A stretch of 45,059 bases of DNA from Lachnospiraceae bacterium (GTDB lineage: Bacteria > Bacillota > Clostridia > Lachnospirales > Lachnospiraceae). The notes beneath the pieces are model-generated. The model saw only the letters and a list, made by a program, of their open reading frames with translations, was not told where the DNA came from and made no database searches. The stretch lies in assembly GCA_016281555.1 (NCBI GenBank), contig JAEEIV010000064.1, forward strand, positions 1-45,059, in the 5' to 3' direction. Every line of letters begins with the position of its first letter. Position 1 is the first letter of the stretch. Below, piece by piece: positions 1 through 8,696 of the stretch. Made by a program: the position numbers and the translations under genes.

Positions 1-1216
1 GCACGGAAAGGTCGTTCACGTTCGTTCCGGTCGGTCCGGTCATGACGAGCGAGCCGACGGCCTGCAGTGCATGATAAGAATCGTTGTTCTCCAATGCCTT
101 CACGGGATCCACGCCAGCCTTCTTCATCGCACGCATCGTGTCGCCGTCCACGATGCCGCCCGCAGCATCCGTCGGTCCGTCCGTTCCGTCGGAACCGACC
201 GAGAAGAAACAAACGTTATAGAAGCCGCCGATCTCCTTCGCGACGGCAAGCGCCATCTCCTGATTCCGTCCGCCGAGACCGTTCCCCTTCACGTGCACGA
301 CGGTTTCACCTCCGACGAGGAAGGCGATCTTAGAATTCGTATTTCGGAACGTCCGCGCGATCGCGGCAATGAATGCACCGGCCTCCCTCGCTTCGCAGCC
401 GAGAGAATCCGTCAGGAGCACGGTCTGATAGCCGAGGGATTCGGCCGCCTCCTTCGCGCTCTCCAAGAGCATGGAGACGTCGCCGATCCGGTAAAACGAA
501 ACGTTGTTCAGTTTCTTCGGCGTGTCGTTCATCAGCATGTCGATCATGTCGCCGCGGGCGCCGATGTGGTATTTTTCCAGGATGGAAAACGCTTCCTGTC
601 CCGTCGTCTCATCCGGATAGGTGGGACCGCTTCCGACCATCGAAAGGTCATTGCCGACGACGTCGGAAAGGATGACCGTATCGACGTGCGCCGGTGCCGC
701 AAGGGCGGCGAACCTTCCGCCTTTTACGAAGGAAAGATGCTTCCGGACGGTGTTCAGTTCGTGAATGTCCGCACCGCTCTTCAACAGTGCGTCAATGATC
801 TTCACGTAATCTTCCGGCGGGATCACGGGTTTCTCGAACAGCGACGAAGCGCCGCCGGACAAAAGCACGAGCACGTGGTCTTCCGGATCCAGATCCGAAA
901 CGAGATCGATCGCCTTGTCCGCCGCCAGGTACGAGTTTTCGTCCGGCAGGGGATGCCCCGCTTCGACGATCTCGAAATGCGGAAGCGGCGTTTTCGCGTG
1001 ACCGTATTTCGTGATCACGAGACCGGCCGTGATCCTGTCCCGGATCACGTCTTCGGCCACTCTGGCCATCGTATAAGCTGCCTTGCCGATCGCAATGACG
1101 ATGATCCGCCCTCCGCCGAGATTCGTTTCGAACAGGACCTGCCTCACGTTCTGCCCCGGCAGCACCTTCGAGATCGAATGCCGGATGATCTTGGACGCGT
1201 CTTCCCGTAAACTCAT
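1..1216 (-). CDS. Glycerate 2-kinase, MOFRL family (3' end beyond window)
   Basis: ATP-dependent kinase that phosphorylates D-glycerate to 2-phosphoglycerate in the cytoplasm, linking glyoxylate, serine or tartrate breakdown to glycolysis. My reverse-strand translation starts MSLREDASKIIRHS and contains LSGGASSLFEKP, NTVRKHLSFVKGG, LSDVVGNDLSMVGSGPTYPD, GGETVVHVKGNGLGGRNQE and GSDGTDGPTDAAGGIVDG. These are hallmarks of the GckA/TtuD glycerate kinases with a C-terminal MOFRL domain. About 405 codons are visible with no stop, so a few tens of C-terminal residues at most lie outside the window. The ATG at 1216 overlaps the recN stop codon as ATGA, so translation is probably coupled to recN. Glycerate kinase is an unusual tail gene for this housekeeping operon. 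The family call is firm; the physiological pathway is not shown. Confidence 0.88.
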   Translation of the reverse strand, partial: MSLREDASKIIRHSISKVLPGQNVRQVLFETNLGGGRIIVIAIGKAAYTMARVAEDVIRDRITAGLVITKYGHAKTPLPHFEIVEAGHPLPDENSYLAADKAIDLVSDLDPEDHVLVLLSGGASSLFEKPVIPPEDYVKIIDALLKSGADIHELNTVRKHLSFVKGGRFAALAAPAHVDTVILSDVVGNDLSMVGSGPTYPDETTGQEAFSILEKYHIGARGDMIDMLMNDTPKKLNNVSFYRIGDVSMLLESAKEAAESLGYQTVLLTDSLGCEAREAGAFIAAIARTFRNTNSKIAFLVGGETVVHVKGNGLGGRNQEMALAVAKEIGGFYNVCFFSVGSDGTDGPTDAAGGIVDGDTMRAMKKAGVDPVKALENNDSYHALQAVGSLVMTGPTGTNVNDLSV

Positions 1217-2886
1217 GCGTCTTTTCCTGCCTTTCTCTGCTTCATTTCCCTTGCATTCCGCAAGTTTGCCTCCGTCACTTCCCCGGTGCCGAGAAGCCTT
1301 GCGACTTCGTAAACGCTTTCTTCATCGGAAAGCTCCACCGCGGTCGTGACCGTTTCCTGGCCGTCCGTGTATTTTTCGATCCTGAAATGGCGGTCCGATA
1401 ACGACACGATCTGCGGAAGGTGGCTGATCAGGATCACCTGATCCCGGGAAGAGATCTCCAACAGCCGCTCTCCGACGAGCGCCGCGGTCTTCCCGCTGAT
1501 GCCGCTGTCCACTTCATCGAAGATCAGCGTCTTTTCCCCGCGTTCCGAGTTCCGTACGCCGATCGTCTTCACGGCCAGCATGATCCGGGAGAGTTCGCCG
1601 CCGGAAGCCACCTTGTAAAGCGGTTTCACGGGTTCGCCCGGATTCACGGAAATGAGGAACCGGACCGTGTCCGCGCCGTCAGTGGAATAGACGTTCGTTT
1701 CCTCCACCTCGACTTCGAATCTGACCTCGGCAAAGTTCAGCGCCTTCAGCGTTTCGACGAGCGCGGAGGAAAACGCCGCTCCGACCGTTTTACGTTTTTC
1801 CCGTAGCGCCCGCGCGGCCGAAAGAAGCGTTTCCTTGGCCGCCTCAAGCTCCGTCTTCAATTCTTCGGAATGCTCGTCCAACGCCTTCAGTTCCCGGTAC
1901 TCTTTTCCGAGTTTTTCACCGGTTTTCAGTATCTCCTCTACGGAAGCCCCGTATTTCAGCTTTAAACGGCCGATTTCGTCGAGTCTTTCCTCGACCGCGG
2001 AGAGTTTTCCGTCTTCCTCTCCGATGGCGAAAAGGCGGCTTTTCAGCGCTTGTACGCCGTCATCGAGCAAACTCTCCACGTCCTCGAACAGCGAGACCGT
2101 CTCCGAAAGCGACGGATCGTATTTTTCGAGTTCCCGGAGCGTTCGGAGCACCCTGGCCGTCTTCTCTGAAGTCTCATCCGAAAGAACGGCGGAAGCTTCT
2201 TCCAGACCTTCCCGGATCAGCGACTCGTGGCTGTACTTCTCGTACGCCTGCTTCAGTTCCTCTTCTTCGCCCGCCCGGAGTTTCGCCTTTTCGATCTCTT
2301 CGACCTCAAATGCCAGAAAGTCCAGCGTGCGGCGGCGTTCCTCGTCATCGGTGCCGAGTTTCCGGATCTCTTCCTTCTTCGCCCGGTAGGCGCGGTACGC
2401 GTCCCGGCAGACGGCCTTGACGTCTTTTAATTCTTCGCGCCCGTACGCGTCCAGGATCTCAATGTAGTTTTCTTCGTCGAGCAGCGTTTGCTGCTCATTC
2501 TGCGCGTAGAGATCGATGAGCAGGGCAGCCGCGGCGCGGACCGTGGAGAGCGTCACGGTTTCTCCGTTGATCTTCGCAATGCTCTTCTTTTCCGTGAGGC
2601 GTCTCGAAAACCGGTATTCCCCGTCTTCCGGATAAACGTCCATCTCCTTCAGTTTCTCCGTGACTTCGGGGCCGGCGCCGGAAAACACGAGTTCCACGTA
2701 GGCGGATTCCGCCCCCGTCCGGATGAGTTCCTTATCGCTTCGCACCCCGAGACAGAGCAGAATGGATCCGAGCAGGATCGATTTTCCCGCGCCGGTCTCT
2801 CCGCTCAGCACGTTGAGTCCTTCCCCGAAGGAAAGCTCCGTGTCCCGGATGAGCGCCAGATTTTTCACGTGCAATGATGTCAGCAA
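1213..2886 (-). CDS. recN: DNA repair protein RecN
   Basis: SMC-like ATPase recruited to double-strand breaks, where it holds DNA ends together before RecA-dependent recombination. The protein has 557 residues, normal for RecN. The Walker A motif GETGAGKS is at residues 29-36, followed by a long charged coiled-coil region (about 150-370). The ABC signature SGGELSR is near residue 428 and Walker B (LIFDEVDSGISG) near 454. The N-terminus MLTSLHVKNLALI is the typical RecN opening, supporting the start at 2886. It lies 29 nt after tlyA and its stop overlaps the glycerate kinase start. Many Bacillota have argR and often nadK between tlyA and recN; neither is here. Confidence 0.97.
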   Translation of the reverse strand: MLTSLHVKNLALIRDTELSFGEGLNVLSGETGAGKSILLGSILLCLGVRSDKELIRTGAESAYVELVFSGAGPEVTEKLKEMDVYPEDGEYRFSRRLTEKKSIAKINGETVTLSTVRAAAALLIDLYAQNEQQTLLDEENYIEILDAYGREELKDVKAVCRDAYRAYRAKKEEIRKLGTDDEERRRTLDFLAFEVEEIEKAKLRAGEEEELKQAYEKYSHESLIREGLEEASAVLSDETSEKTARVLRTLRELEKYDPSLSETVSLFEDVESLLDDGVQALKSRLFAIGEEDGKLSAVEERLDEIGRLKLKYGASVEEILKTGEKLGKEYRELKALDEHSEELKTELEAAKETLLSAARALREKRKTVGAAFSSALVETLKALNFAEVRFEVEVEETNVYSTDGADTVRFLISVNPGEPVKPLYKVASGGELSRIMLAVKTIGVRNSERGEKTLIFDEVDSGISGKTAALVGERLLEISSRDQVILISHLPQIVSLSDRHFRIEKYTDGQETVTTAVELSDEESVYEVARLLGTGEVTEANLRNAREMKQRKAGKDA

Positions 2887-2915
2887 TGCCTTCTCCTTTG
2901 ATCCCCGGCCCGATA

Positions 2916-3719
2916 TCAGCCGAGCGTACGGTGAGATTCCTCCACCACGGCATCCACGTCGTAAGTGACGCCGCTGTCTTCCGGAAGTGCGCCGTTTCTT
3001 AAATACGCCAGATACTCAATGTTGCCTTCCGGACCTTTTACGGGCGAATAGGTCAGACCGAGCACACTGAATCCGATCGATTTCGCATATTCCGTGACCT
3101 TCCGGATCACTTCCGCATGAGTGGCCGCTTCCCGGACGACGCCCTTCTTCCCGACTTTCTCTCTCCCCGCCTCAAACTGCGGCTTGACGAGCGTCACGAG
3201 TTCCGCGTTTTCGGAAAGCAGCGCCTTCACGGGCTCCAGGATCTTCGTCAGGGAAATGAAACTGACGTCGACCGAAACGAAGTCAATGGGATCCGGCACT
3301 TCGTTCCTCGTCAGGTACCTGGCGTTCGTCTTTTCCAGATTCACGACCCTCGGATCGTTTCTCAGCTTCCAGTGCAGCTGTCCGTATCCGACGTCGACCG
3401 AATAGACTTTCTCCGCGCCGTTTTGCAGCATACAGTCCGTGAAGCCGCCTGTCGAGGCGCCGACGTCCATGCAGGTCTTTCCCGCAAGAGAGATCGGCCA
3501 GAGTTCCATCGCCTTCTCAAGTTTCAGCCCGCCGCGGCTGACGTAGCGGAGCGTTTCGCCCCGGACCTCGATCTTTGCGGTGTCGGAAAACTTCGTCCCC
3601 GGCTTGTCTTCCTTCTGCCCGTCCACGTATACCAGTCCTTCCATCACGGCGATCCTGGCGCGTTCACGGGAATCGAAAAAGCCCTGTTCAGTTAAGAGTA
3701 CGTCAAGCCGTTCCTTCAT
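2916..3719 (-). CDS. tlyA: TlyA family rRNA 2'-O-methyltransferase
   Basis: S-adenosylmethionine-dependent methyltransferase with an N-terminal S4 RNA-binding domain. Family members methylate the 2'-OH of cytidines in 16S and/or 23S rRNA; some were first annotated as haemolysins. The protein has 267 residues. The S4 domain covers roughly residues 1-60 (MKERLDVLLTEQGFFDSRER). It is followed by a FtsJ-like fold with the SAM-binding motif DVGASTGGFTDC near residue 82 and VDVGYGQLHWKLR. The start overlaps the dxs stop by ATGA, which fixes it at 3719. The tlyA-recN neighbourhood is conserved in Bacillota. Which rRNA position is methylated cannot be told from sequence. Confidence 0.93.
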   Translation of the reverse strand: MKERLDVLLTEQGFFDSRERARIAVMEGLVYVDGQKEDKPGTKFSDTAKIEVRGETLRYVSRGGLKLEKAMELWPISLAGKTCMDVGASTGGFTDCMLQNGAEKVYSVDVGYGQLHWKLRNDPRVVNLEKTNARYLTRNEVPDPIDFVSVDVSFISLTKILEPVKALLSENAELVTLVKPQFEAGREKVGKKGVVREAATHAEVIRKVTEYAKSIGFSVLGLTYSPVKGPEGNIEYLAYLRNGALPEDSGVTYDVDAVVEESHRTLG

Positions 3720-5572
3720 CTTTCCAGTTCCGAGAGCACACGCTCTTTCAATGAGGCCGCATCGAGTCCGACGGATCTTTTCAGTTCCGGTACGCTCCCC
3801 TGCGGAATGAATCTGTCGGGAAGTCCGAGCGGCACGATCTTCGTATCATAAGTGCCGGCGCCGTTCATTGCGGCGATCCGCTCGCCCACGCCGCCGATCA
3901 CGACGCCGTCCTCGACCGACAGAATGAGTCGGTGCGTTTCCATGAGTTTTCTGATCAATGCTTCGTCAAGCGGTTTCACAAACCGGAGGTTCACAACGGT
4001 GGGGGTGATCCCGCTTTCTTTCAGCAAGTCTGCGGCCTCCAGCGCCGCAGCGACCATGTCGCCGACGGCAATGAGGGCCACTTCATTGCCCTTTCTTAAA
4101 ACCTCCGCTTTTCCGTATTCCACCGGCGTTTCCATCTCTTCCGGAAACTTCGCGATACATCCTTTCGGATAACGCACGGCGGAAGGCCCGTCCAATTTGA
4201 CGGCAAACTCCAGCATCGACTTCAGTTCCGCTCCGGATTTCGCGGCCATGACGGTGATGTTCGGGATCGGCGAAAGATAGGCAATGTCAAACGCACCCTG
4301 ATGCGTTTCTCCGTCCTGTCCGACGAGACCGGCGCGGTCGATCGCAAAGACGACCGGCAGACGCTGCATGCAGACGTCGTGAACGATCTGATCGTACGAA
4401 CGCTGCAGAAAGGAAGAAAAAACGGCGACGACGGGGTGCATGCCGGCCTTCGCCAGCCCGGCCGCAAACGTGACCGCATGCTGTTCGGCGATCCCGACGT
4501 CAAAGAAGCGGTTCGGATACGCTTTCGAGAACTTCAGCAATCCGACGCTATTCCCCATCGCCGCGGTGATCGCGACAAATTTAGGATCCTTCGAGGCTTC
4601 TTCCAATGCGAACTCGCCGAAAACGTCGGAATACGTCTTTCCGCATTTCTTTTTTTCTTCTCCGGTCACCGGATCGAACGGGCCGATGCCGTGGAACTTC
4701 ATCGGCATCTCTTCCGCGGGACGGTAGCCCTTGCCCTTCTTCGTCATGACGTGGATCAGCACCGGCTGGTCCAAGTCTTTTGCGCGTTTCAGGAGTTTCT
4801 CCATGGCCGGTATGTCATGACCGTCGACCGGACCCAGATAAGTGATCCCGAGATTCTCGAACAGCATGCCGCCGGGGACGACGAGTTCCTTGACGGAGTC
4901 CATCGCATTGCCGATGAAGTCAATGATCCGGTTGCCGAAGGAAGAGCCGCTGAGCGAACGTTTCACGCCCTTCTTCACGCGGTTATAGCCTTTTCCGGAA
5001 CGTATCGTCGCGAGGTAATTCCGGAAGCCGCCGACGTTGCCGGAAATGGACATGTTATTGTCGTTCAGAATGATGATGAAATTGGAGCGAAGGAGCGCCG
5101 CGTTGTTCAGCGCTTCGTAGGCCTCGCCGCCGGTCATGGACCCGTCGCCGATGACGCTGACGACGTAATGATCGCCGTGCTCGAGTTCGCGCGCCCGGAC
5201 CATGCCGATGCCCGCTGAGACGGACGTGGACGAATGACCGGTGTCAAAGCAGTCGTACTCGGATTCGGCGCATTTCGGGAAGCCTGACATCCCGCCGAAT
5301 TCGCGGAGATGGTCAAACCCTTCTTTCCGTCCGGTCAGAAGCTTATAAGTATACGCCTGATGTCCGACGTCGAAAATGATCTTGTCCTTCGGAAAATCAA
5401 AAGTCCGGACGAGGGCGATCGTGAGTTCCACCGAGCCCAGGTTGCTGCTCAAATGACCGCCGGTCTTGCTGACTTTTTTGATGAGAAAACGACGAATGGA
5501 AGCAGCCGCTTTTTTCAGCCCCTTCCGGTCCAGTTTACGAAGTCGTTCCACTTCCGGTGTCATCTTCGTCAC
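3716..5572 (-). CDS. dxs: 1-deoxy-D-xylulose-5-phosphate synthase
   Basis: Thiamine diphosphate enzyme that condenses pyruvate and glyceraldehyde-3-phosphate, the first step of the MEP isoprenoid pathway. The 618-residue length is normal. The ThDP/Mg site is the GDGSMTGGEAYEALNNAA motif followed by LNDNNMSIS. The LGPVDGHD segment, the pyrimidine domain motif AIDRAGLVGQDGETHQGAFD and the transketolase C-terminal domain are all present. It overlaps ispA upstream and tlyA downstream by 4 bp each, so isoprenoid precursor supply and prenyl chain building are expressed together. Confidence 0.97.
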   Translation of the reverse strand: MTKMTPEVERLRKLDRKGLKKAAASIRRFLIKKVSKTGGHLSSNLGSVELTIALVRTFDFPKDKIIFDVGHQAYTYKLLTGRKEGFDHLREFGGMSGFPKCAESEYDCFDTGHSSTSVSAGIGMVRARELEHGDHYVVSVIGDGSMTGGEAYEALNNAALLRSNFIIILNDNNMSISGNVGGFRNYLATIRSGKGYNRVKKGVKRSLSGSSFGNRIIDFIGNAMDSVKELVVPGGMLFENLGITYLGPVDGHDIPAMEKLLKRAKDLDQPVLIHVMTKKGKGYRPAEEMPMKFHGIGPFDPVTGEEKKKCGKTYSDVFGEFALEEASKDPKFVAITAAMGNSVGLLKFSKAYPNRFFDVGIAEQHAVTFAAGLAKAGMHPVVAVFSSFLQRSYDQIVHDVCMQRLPVVFAIDRAGLVGQDGETHQGAFDIAYLSPIPNITVMAAKSGAELKSMLEFAVKLDGPSAVRYPKGCIAKFPEEMETPVEYGKAEVLRKGNEVALIAVGDMVAAALEAADLLKESGITPTVVNLRFVKPLDEALIRKLMETHRLILSVEDGVVIGGVGERIAAMNGAGTYDTKIVPLGLPDRFIPQGSVPELKRSVGLDAASLKERVLSELER

Positions 5573-6456
5573 TTTTTCCTCTCCACAAGATAGAGAATGA
5601 GTTTTTCCATGAACGGATTCGTCCCCGGCAGCGAATGATAGAGTTCGATCGCTTCTTTCGTCCGCTCTTCCACTTCCGCCGCCGCTTTCTCCATGCCGTA
5701 CAGCGTCACGTACGTCGTTTTGACGTTCTTTTCATCGGAGTGGACCGGTTTTCCGAGTTCCTCCGTCGTGGAAATGACGTCCAGCATGTCGTCGCGGATC
5801 TGGAAGGCGATCCCGACGTTTCTCGCGACGAGTTCCACCGTTTTCACGTCTTCCTGCGAGGCGTCGGCCAGGATCGCGCCGATCATCATGGACGCTTCGA
5901 GCAATGCGCCGGTCTTCAGCCGGTAAATGAAATCCAGTTCTTCTCCGGACAGTGCTTTCCCCGTCTTTTCGACGTCAAGCGTCTGCCCGCCGATCATTCC
6001 GTAGATCCCGGTCTTGTTCATGAGCACGCGGATCGCTTCACCGACGTTCTTCAGAGAAGGCGTTAGCAAAAAAGCCTTCGACGCCGTTTCGACGGAAAAC
6101 ATCATGAGAGCGTCACCCGCAAGCACGCCCATGTCTTCCCCGTATCTCGCCCAGGTAGACGGCAGTCCTCTCCGGAGCGTGTCATTGTCCATGCAGGGCA
6201 GGTCGTCGTGGATCAGCGAACTGGTATGGATCATTTCAATGGCTGCCATGAACGGCTCGACCACGCGGCCGTTTCCGTCAAAAAGACGGTAAGTCTCCTG
6301 CATCAGCATCGGACGCAGACGCTTGCCGCCCGCGTAAACGCTGTAATTCATCGCCGAAAGAACGGTCTTCTGAAGTCCTTCTTCTTTCGGGAGGTACTTC
6401 TCCACGATCTCATTGACCGCTTCCGTACGGAGTTTTAATTCATCTTCAAACGTCAT
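5569..6456 (-). CDS. ispA: Polyprenyl (farnesyl/geranylgeranyl) diphosphate synthase
   Basis: Trans-prenyltransferase that adds isopentenyl diphosphate to allylic diphosphates; its products feed undecaprenyl carrier and quinone synthesis. The protein has 295 residues. The first aspartate-rich motif is DDLPCMDND, with the two-residue insertion of bacterial type II FPP synthases, followed by LRRG. The second aspartate-rich motif is FQIRDDMLDV. The residues before the first motif read MIHTSSLIHDD, where the well-known bacterial FPP synthases have Tyr-Ser. The aromatic residue at position -5 that limits chain length is therefore Ser here, and the product could be longer than C15. Start and stop overlap xseB and dxs by 4 bp. 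Confidence 0.92.
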   Translation of the reverse strand: MTFEDELKLRTEAVNEIVEKYLPKEEGLQKTVLSAMNYSVYAGGKRLRPMLMQETYRLFDGNGRVVEPFMAAIEMIHTSSLIHDDLPCMDNDTLRRGLPSTWARYGEDMGVLAGDALMMFSVETASKAFLLTPSLKNVGEAIRVLMNKTGIYGMIGGQTLDVEKTGKALSGEELDFIYRLKTGALLEASMMIGAILADASQEDVKTVELVARNVGIAFQIRDDMLDVISTTEELGKPVHSDEKNVKTTYVTLYGMEKAAAEVEERTKEAIELYHSLPGTNPFMEKLILYLVERKK

Positions 6457-6659
6457 ACCGTCTCCGTTCCTTCCGTCAGGATGCGGATCTTCTTTTCCGC
6501 CTCGCCGAGGTATTCATTGGATTCCCGGATGAGCGCAACGCCGCGTTCAAACGCCTTCAGGCTCTCTTCCAGCGTCAGTTCTCCGGATTCCATCGATTTC
6601 GTGATCCGTTCCAGTTCCGCCAGGTTTTCTTCGATCGAAGATTTCTTTTCTTCACTCAT
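6453..6659 (-). CDS. xseB: Exodeoxyribonuclease VII small subunit
   Basis: Small helical subunit that binds the long C-terminal arm of XseA to form exonuclease VII, which degrades single-stranded DNA from both ends. The 68-residue length is normal. The signature is the ENLAELERITKSMESGELTL stretch followed by a second helix (LKAFERGVALIRE). The start overlaps the xseA stop by ATGA, giving stoichiometric coupling. Confidence 0.95.
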   Translation of the reverse strand: MSEEKKSSIEENLAELERITKSMESGELTLEESLKAFERGVALIRESNEYLGEAEKKIRILTEGTETV

Positions 6660-7927
6660 GACTCGATTCCTTTCACCGACTGTACAATGGTTTCGATCAG
6701 GCCGTCGGAAAGATTCACGTAAAGATCCTCTCCCGGAGCGACGTCCTTCACGCTTTTCAGCGCTCCTTTTTCGGTACTGACGTACCCGTATCCGTTCTTC
6801 AGTTTTTCAAGCGGGGAGGCACCCTGGAGTCTCGCAGCCATCAGCGCAGTTTTCTCGCGTCTCTCCCGGTATACTTCCGATACTGCTTTGTTCAGTTTCG
6901 GAAGTCCGTCCGTGACGTTCCTTTTCAGATCCCGGACCTTTTCCGAAATCAGTCTCAATAACGTCTCATAGAAATCCGACAGTTTCAGAAGTTCCTCCCG
7001 GACCTTGTTCTTCGGGTGCACCGCTTTCAGTTTCGAAGCGCGGACCTCGACGTCCTTTCGAAGATGTCCGATGCGGTCCGACAATGCCTTCCTCTCCGAA
7101 TCAAGATGACCCTTCAAGAGACTGCGGAACGCGGTCAGATCAAAAGCAGCGATCTCCGCGGCCTGGGAAGGCGTCGCCGCGCGGTAATCCGCAACGAAAT
7201 CCGCGATCGTAAAGTCCACTTCGTGGCCGACTGCGGAAATCACCGGCGTTTCCGCATCGAAAATGGCGCGCGCGACTTCTTCGTCATTGAAGCAGTAGAG
7301 GTCGTCGTAGGAGCCGCCGCCGCGCCCGACGATCATGACGTCCGGATGCACGGCATCCAGTTTCTGAATGGCCCGGACAATGCTTTTCGGCGCCTCCGGT
7401 CCCTGCACGACGGCCGGGGAAAGGATGAGCTGCACGTAAGGATTCCGCTGTCCGGTCACACGAATGACGTCCTGCAATGCAGCGCCGGAAGAAGCAGTCA
7501 CGATACCGATCGTCATGGCATATTTCGGGATCGGCTTCTTGTACGCCGGGTCGAACATGCCCATTTCTTCCAGTTTCGCCTTCAGCTTCAGGAATTCCCG
7601 GTACCGTTCGCCCTCTCCGTCCTCTTCGATCGTCCTCGCGTAAAGCTGATACTTCCCGCCCTGAACGTAAAGTTCGATGCTCCCCGTCACGACCACTTTC
7701 ATGCCTTCCCGCGGAGCCGTTTTCAGCCCCTTCAGGCGGGCGCTCTGGAACATGACGACGGGGATCGTCGATTCCGCGTCCCGGAGATTGAAATACAGGT
7801 GCCCGCTCGGATGATCCTTCCATCCGGAAATCTCACCCCGAACCGACACCTGATTCAAAAGATAATCCTGATCAAACAGGTTTTTAATGTATTTGCTGAT
7901 CTCCCGGACCGAATAGATCTGATTCAT
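6656..7927 (-). CDS. xseA: Exodeoxyribonuclease VII large subunit
   Basis: Catalytic subunit of exonuclease VII, acting in mismatch repair and clearance of single-stranded DNA. The protein has 423 residues. An N-terminal OB-fold (VSVRGEISGWKDHPSGHLYF) comes first. The nuclease domain follows, with GIVTASSGAALQD, VGRGGGSYDDLYCFNDEEVA, SAVGHEVDFTIADFVADYRA and ATPSQAAE, then coiled coil. An open frame continues 64 codons upstream of 7927, but that stretch lies inside nusB and is not conserved. The ATG at 7927 (MNQIYSVREI) overlaps the nusB stop by 4 bp and is the family's usual N-terminus. Confidence 0.96.
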   Translation of the reverse strand: MNQIYSVREISKYIKNLFDQDYLLNQVSVRGEISGWKDHPSGHLYFNLRDAESTIPVVMFQSARLKGLKTAPREGMKVVVTGSIELYVQGGKYQLYARTIEEDGEGERYREFLKLKAKLEEMGMFDPAYKKPIPKYAMTIGIVTASSGAALQDVIRVTGQRNPYVQLILSPAVVQGPEAPKSIVRAIQKLDAVHPDVMIVGRGGGSYDDLYCFNDEEVARAIFDAETPVISAVGHEVDFTIADFVADYRAATPSQAAEIAAFDLTAFRSLLKGHLDSERKALSDRIGHLRKDVEVRASKLKAVHPKNKVREELLKLSDFYETLLRLISEKVRDLKRNVTDGLPKLNKAVSEVYRERREKTALMAARLQGASPLEKLKNGYGYVSTEKGALKSVKDVAPGEDLYVNLSDGLIETIVQSVKGIES

Positions 7928-8334
7928 GCTTCCTCTTTGACAAACTTCGCCAGCACGCCGTTCACGAATTTCGGGGAATCCGCTCCGCCGAACTCTTTCG
8001 CAAGTTCCACGGCTTCGTCGATCGCGACCTTCGTCGGCGTTTCGGGATCGTAGCGCATCTCGTAAATCGCGAGACGGATAAGCGTTAAGTCGACCTTGTT
8101 CATCCGGGCGGTCGTCCATCCTTCCGTCTTCTCATTGATCTCACGGTCGATCTCCGGGATCTTTTGAAAAGCGTCCGTGACCCGCTGAAGCAGGAATTCC
8201 CGGTCTTCCGCCGTAAGTTCCTGCCAGGAGAGGAAAACCTTTACCTGCTCTTCCCGCTCCTCTTCCGGATAAAACTCATATTCAAACAGCAGTTTCATGG
8301 AAAACAGCCGTAACGTCTTCCGATTCAGACTCAT
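7924..8334 (-). CDS. nusB: Transcription antitermination factor NusB
   Basis: All-helical RNA-binding protein that, with NusE (S10), binds boxA in rRNA leaders and prevents premature termination. The 136-residue length is typical. Recognisable features are the N-terminal RKTLRLFSMKLLFEYEF helix and the C-terminal block ILRLAIYEMRY-like (LIRLAIYEMRYDPETPTKV) followed by AIDEAVELAKEFGGADSPKF and VNGVL. It sits directly after the Asp23 family gene, the standard Bacillota arrangement, with ATGA overlaps on both sides. Confidence 0.96.
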   Translation of the reverse strand: MSLNRKTLRLFSMKLLFEYEFYPEEEREEQVKVFLSWQELTAEDREFLLQRVTDAFQKIPEIDREINEKTEGWTTARMNKVDLTLIRLAIYEMRYDPETPTKVAIDEAVELAKEFGGADSPKFVNGVLAKFVKEEA

Positions 8335-8696
8335 GCTTCCACCCCTGTCACCACGAGGTCGACCGACGTCACTTCATTGCCGGTCATGATCTCAACGGAG
8401 TTCTTCACTTTTTCCTGCATGGAACGCGCCACCTCCGGCACGCCGACCGTTCCGTCCAGAACGACCGCCAGTTTGACCGAAATCTTTCCGTCCTGCAATG
8501 ATACGCGAACGGCACGGTTCAGATTTTTGCAATCGGAATGCGTGATCTCATCGTGACTGATCCCGCCCGAGAGACATTTCACCCCGCGGATCTCCGTCGC
8601 GGCAAGTCCCGCGATGGCTGCGATCACGTTTTCGTTCATCTGGACCGTTCCGAACTTTTCCTTGACTGTTTCGTCCTTCATCTTTTCCTCCGTCAT
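8331..8696 (-). CDS. Asp23/Gls24 family protein
   Basis: Member of the Asp23/Gls24 (YqhY-like) family. Family members are small alkaline-shock or envelope-stress proteins; the copy upstream of nusB has been linked to acetyl-CoA/lipid homeostasis in bacilli. The protein has 121 residues from the ATG at 8696, which overlaps the relQ stop (ATGA). The open frame continues 28 codons further upstream but only inside relQ. Motifs: NENVIAAIAGLAATEIRGVK at the N-terminus, then VRVSLQDG-type beta strands (AVRVSLQDGKISVKLAVVLD) and the C-terminal VDLVVTGVEA. A later ATG at 8680 is a possible alternative start. Confidence 0.9.
   Translation of the reverse strand: MTEEKMKDETVKEKFGTVQMNENVIAAIAGLAATEIRGVKCLSGGISHDEITHSDCKNLNRAVRVSLQDGKISVKLAVVLDGTVGVPEVARSMQEKVKNSVEIMTGNEVTSVDLVVTGVEA

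Noticed and set aside
7928-8119. 64-codon N-terminal extension of xseA
   Set aside because: It overlaps nusB in another frame and reads as Arg-rich; ATG 7927 gives the conserved XseA start.
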